From Pedobacter chinensis (GTDB lineage Bacteria > Bacteroidota > Bacteroidia > Sphingobacteriales > Sphingobacteriaceae), in contig NZ_QPKV01000002.1 in assembly GCF_003339865.1 (NCBI RefSeq), positions 496,001 through 560,000 of the forward strand: a stretch of DNA of 64,000 nt, written 5' to 3'. Shown one piece after another: positions 63,279 through 64,000 of the stretch. The position numbers and the translations under genes are program-made. How positions within the stretch are numbered: the stretch's first letter is position 1; each line of letters starts with the position of its first letter. Below the pieces are notes generated by a model. That model did not search any database. It had not been told where the DNA came from and was given only the letters and a program-made list of their open reading frames with translations.

Positions 63279-64000
63279 ATGAAAGATTTTTTATATGCCA
63301 GATGGGTGCAGCGACTTATTGTTGTCCTTCATTTGGTAGCACTTACAGCACTTATAGGGGATTATGGCTTTATACTAAATTCAAGCTTACAATTGGGTAT
63401 CATTTCATTGTATTTGTTTGTATTGGTTATTGGTGTTTTTTATACTGTACTGAAATACTATTATCATCGGAAAGAATTCATATTAAGTGTTTTTGTTTTT
63501 GACACATTGAGTGTGTTGTTTGTGCTCTATTGTTTGTACAAGCAATTATCAACAGATGGATTATCAGACATAAGCCCTTGGATAAGGTGGGCTGTTATTT
63601 TGAAATTGGTAAGGGAATTTACTCGTCCACGAGTAAGTTATAAGCGTTCTTTACTGAATCCTGCTCAATTGTTTATCATCAGTTTTATAGGTCTGATCGT
63701 AATCGGTGCTTTACTTTTAATGCTTCCTAAAGCAACTTATGAAGGGATAAGCTTTGTAGATGCCTTGTTTACTTCCACCAGTGCCGTATGTGTTACCGGG
63801 CTTATCGTGGTAGATACGAGCAGTTATTTCACCTCTTTTGGACAAACATTAATCATGTTGCTGATACAGGCTGGTGGTTTAGGTATCCTCACATTTGCCA
63901 GCTATTTTAGTTACTTTTTCAAGGGTGGATCCACCTATGAAAATCAACTTGCATTAAGTGATATGACCAATTCTGAGAAAATTGGCGAGGTTTTTACGAC
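63279..64000 (+). CDS. TrkH/KtrB family K+ transporter, C-terminus cut by window edge
   Basis: The frame from ATG 63279 (MKDFLYARWVQRLIVVLHLV) is open to the edge, about 240 residues. Membrane segments and an extra N-terminal block of about 120 residues precede the first pore loop, FVDALFTSTSAVCVTGLIVVD, which contains the K+-filter glycine. IQAGGLGILTFASYF follows. These are the signature of the TrkH/KtrB superfamily of K+ (or Na+) channels. It lies 17 bases after the DUF389 gene. The rest lies outside the window. Confidence 0.9.
   Translation, partial: MKDFLYARWVQRLIVVLHLVALTALIGDYGFILNSSLQLGIISLYLFVLVIGVFYTVLKYYYHRKEFILSVFVFDTLSVLFVLYCLYKQLSTDGLSDISPWIRWAVILKLVREFTRPRVSYKRSLLNPAQLFIISFIGLIVIGALLLMLPKATYEGISFVDALFTSTSAVCVTGLIVVDTSSYFTSFGQTLIMLLIQAGGLGILTFASYFSYFFKGGSTYENQLALSDMTNSEKIGEVFT

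Overview
The window looks like a Bacteroidota chromosome segment, most probably Pedobacter or a close Sphingobacteriaceae relative. The base composition is AT-rich. Several promoters match the Bacteroidota primary-sigma pattern (TTTG, about 19 bases, TAnnTTTG). Start sites lack strong Shine-Dalgarno runs. The gene set is also typical: GH92 and GH15 hydrolases, a UbiD of about 610 residues, a RteC protein, a split KdpD and many secreted or lipoprotein genes. The genus is inferred from protein style, not from a search.

Region 1 (1-46 kb) is ordinary host chromosome. In order it carries: a truncated secreted MG2/carboxypeptidase-regulatory-like protein at the left edge; UbiD; Dps; a LysM/DPBB cell-wall protein coupled to uridine kinase; a two-subunit CoA-transferase; a tiny Cys/Lys-rich protein missed by length cut-offs; an aldo/keto reductase; an aldehyde dehydrogenase with a quinone-oxidoreductase-like enzyme; a DUF3095 cyclase-like protein; a block of about 287-base tandem repeats (14.37-15.30 kb); GH92 mannosidase; MnmA; GH15; an SDR; DUF421; a fused FAD/Fe-S oxidase; a secreted PHP-like protein; an orphan receiver; a CHASE3 protein without kinase; CinA; an SDR and a Crp/Fnr regulator; DUF763; glutamate synthase GltD/GltB; an SRP RNA gene with its own promoter; a small transaldolase; a GmhB-like phosphatase; a FucP-like transporter; a formylglycine-generating-enzyme-like lipoprotein; and tRNA-Lys(UUU).

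Region 2 (46.0-46.8 kb), just after tRNA-Lys, has no intact gene. It holds a terminator, three ACTTACCGAAT motifs (one pair in perfect inversion), decayed sequence, and four 11-base motifs spaced exactly 23 bases apart, like the multiple binding repeats at the ends of IS21-type elements. This looks like a recombination boundary.

Region 3 (46.8-64 kb) appears to be an accessory island for K+/Na+ homeostasis. It begins with an unknown membrane protein and a RteC-family regulator, a family known from CTnDOT-type conjugative transposons. A long leftward operon follows, running from about 60.29 to 48.95 kb. It contains two small membrane proteins, a 119-aa soluble protein, two more tiny membrane proteins, a 127-aa probable paralogue, KdpF, two further tiny membrane proteins, KdpA, KdpB, KdpC, an outer-membrane porin, a GT1 glycosyltransferase, the KdpD sensor half and a separate complete histidine kinase. 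Many of the small genes overlap by ATGA. Divergent from it run NhaA, a DUF389 membrane protein and a TrkH/KtrB-type K+ transporter cut by the right edge. Two perfect TCATAATGA palindromes 20 bases apart lie in the divergent promoter region. No KdpE-like regulator is visible.

The most novel item is the set of at least seven micro-membrane proteins (KdpF plus six others) and two paralogous soluble proteins built into the Kdp operon by translational coupling. A glycosyltransferase and a porin share the same operon.
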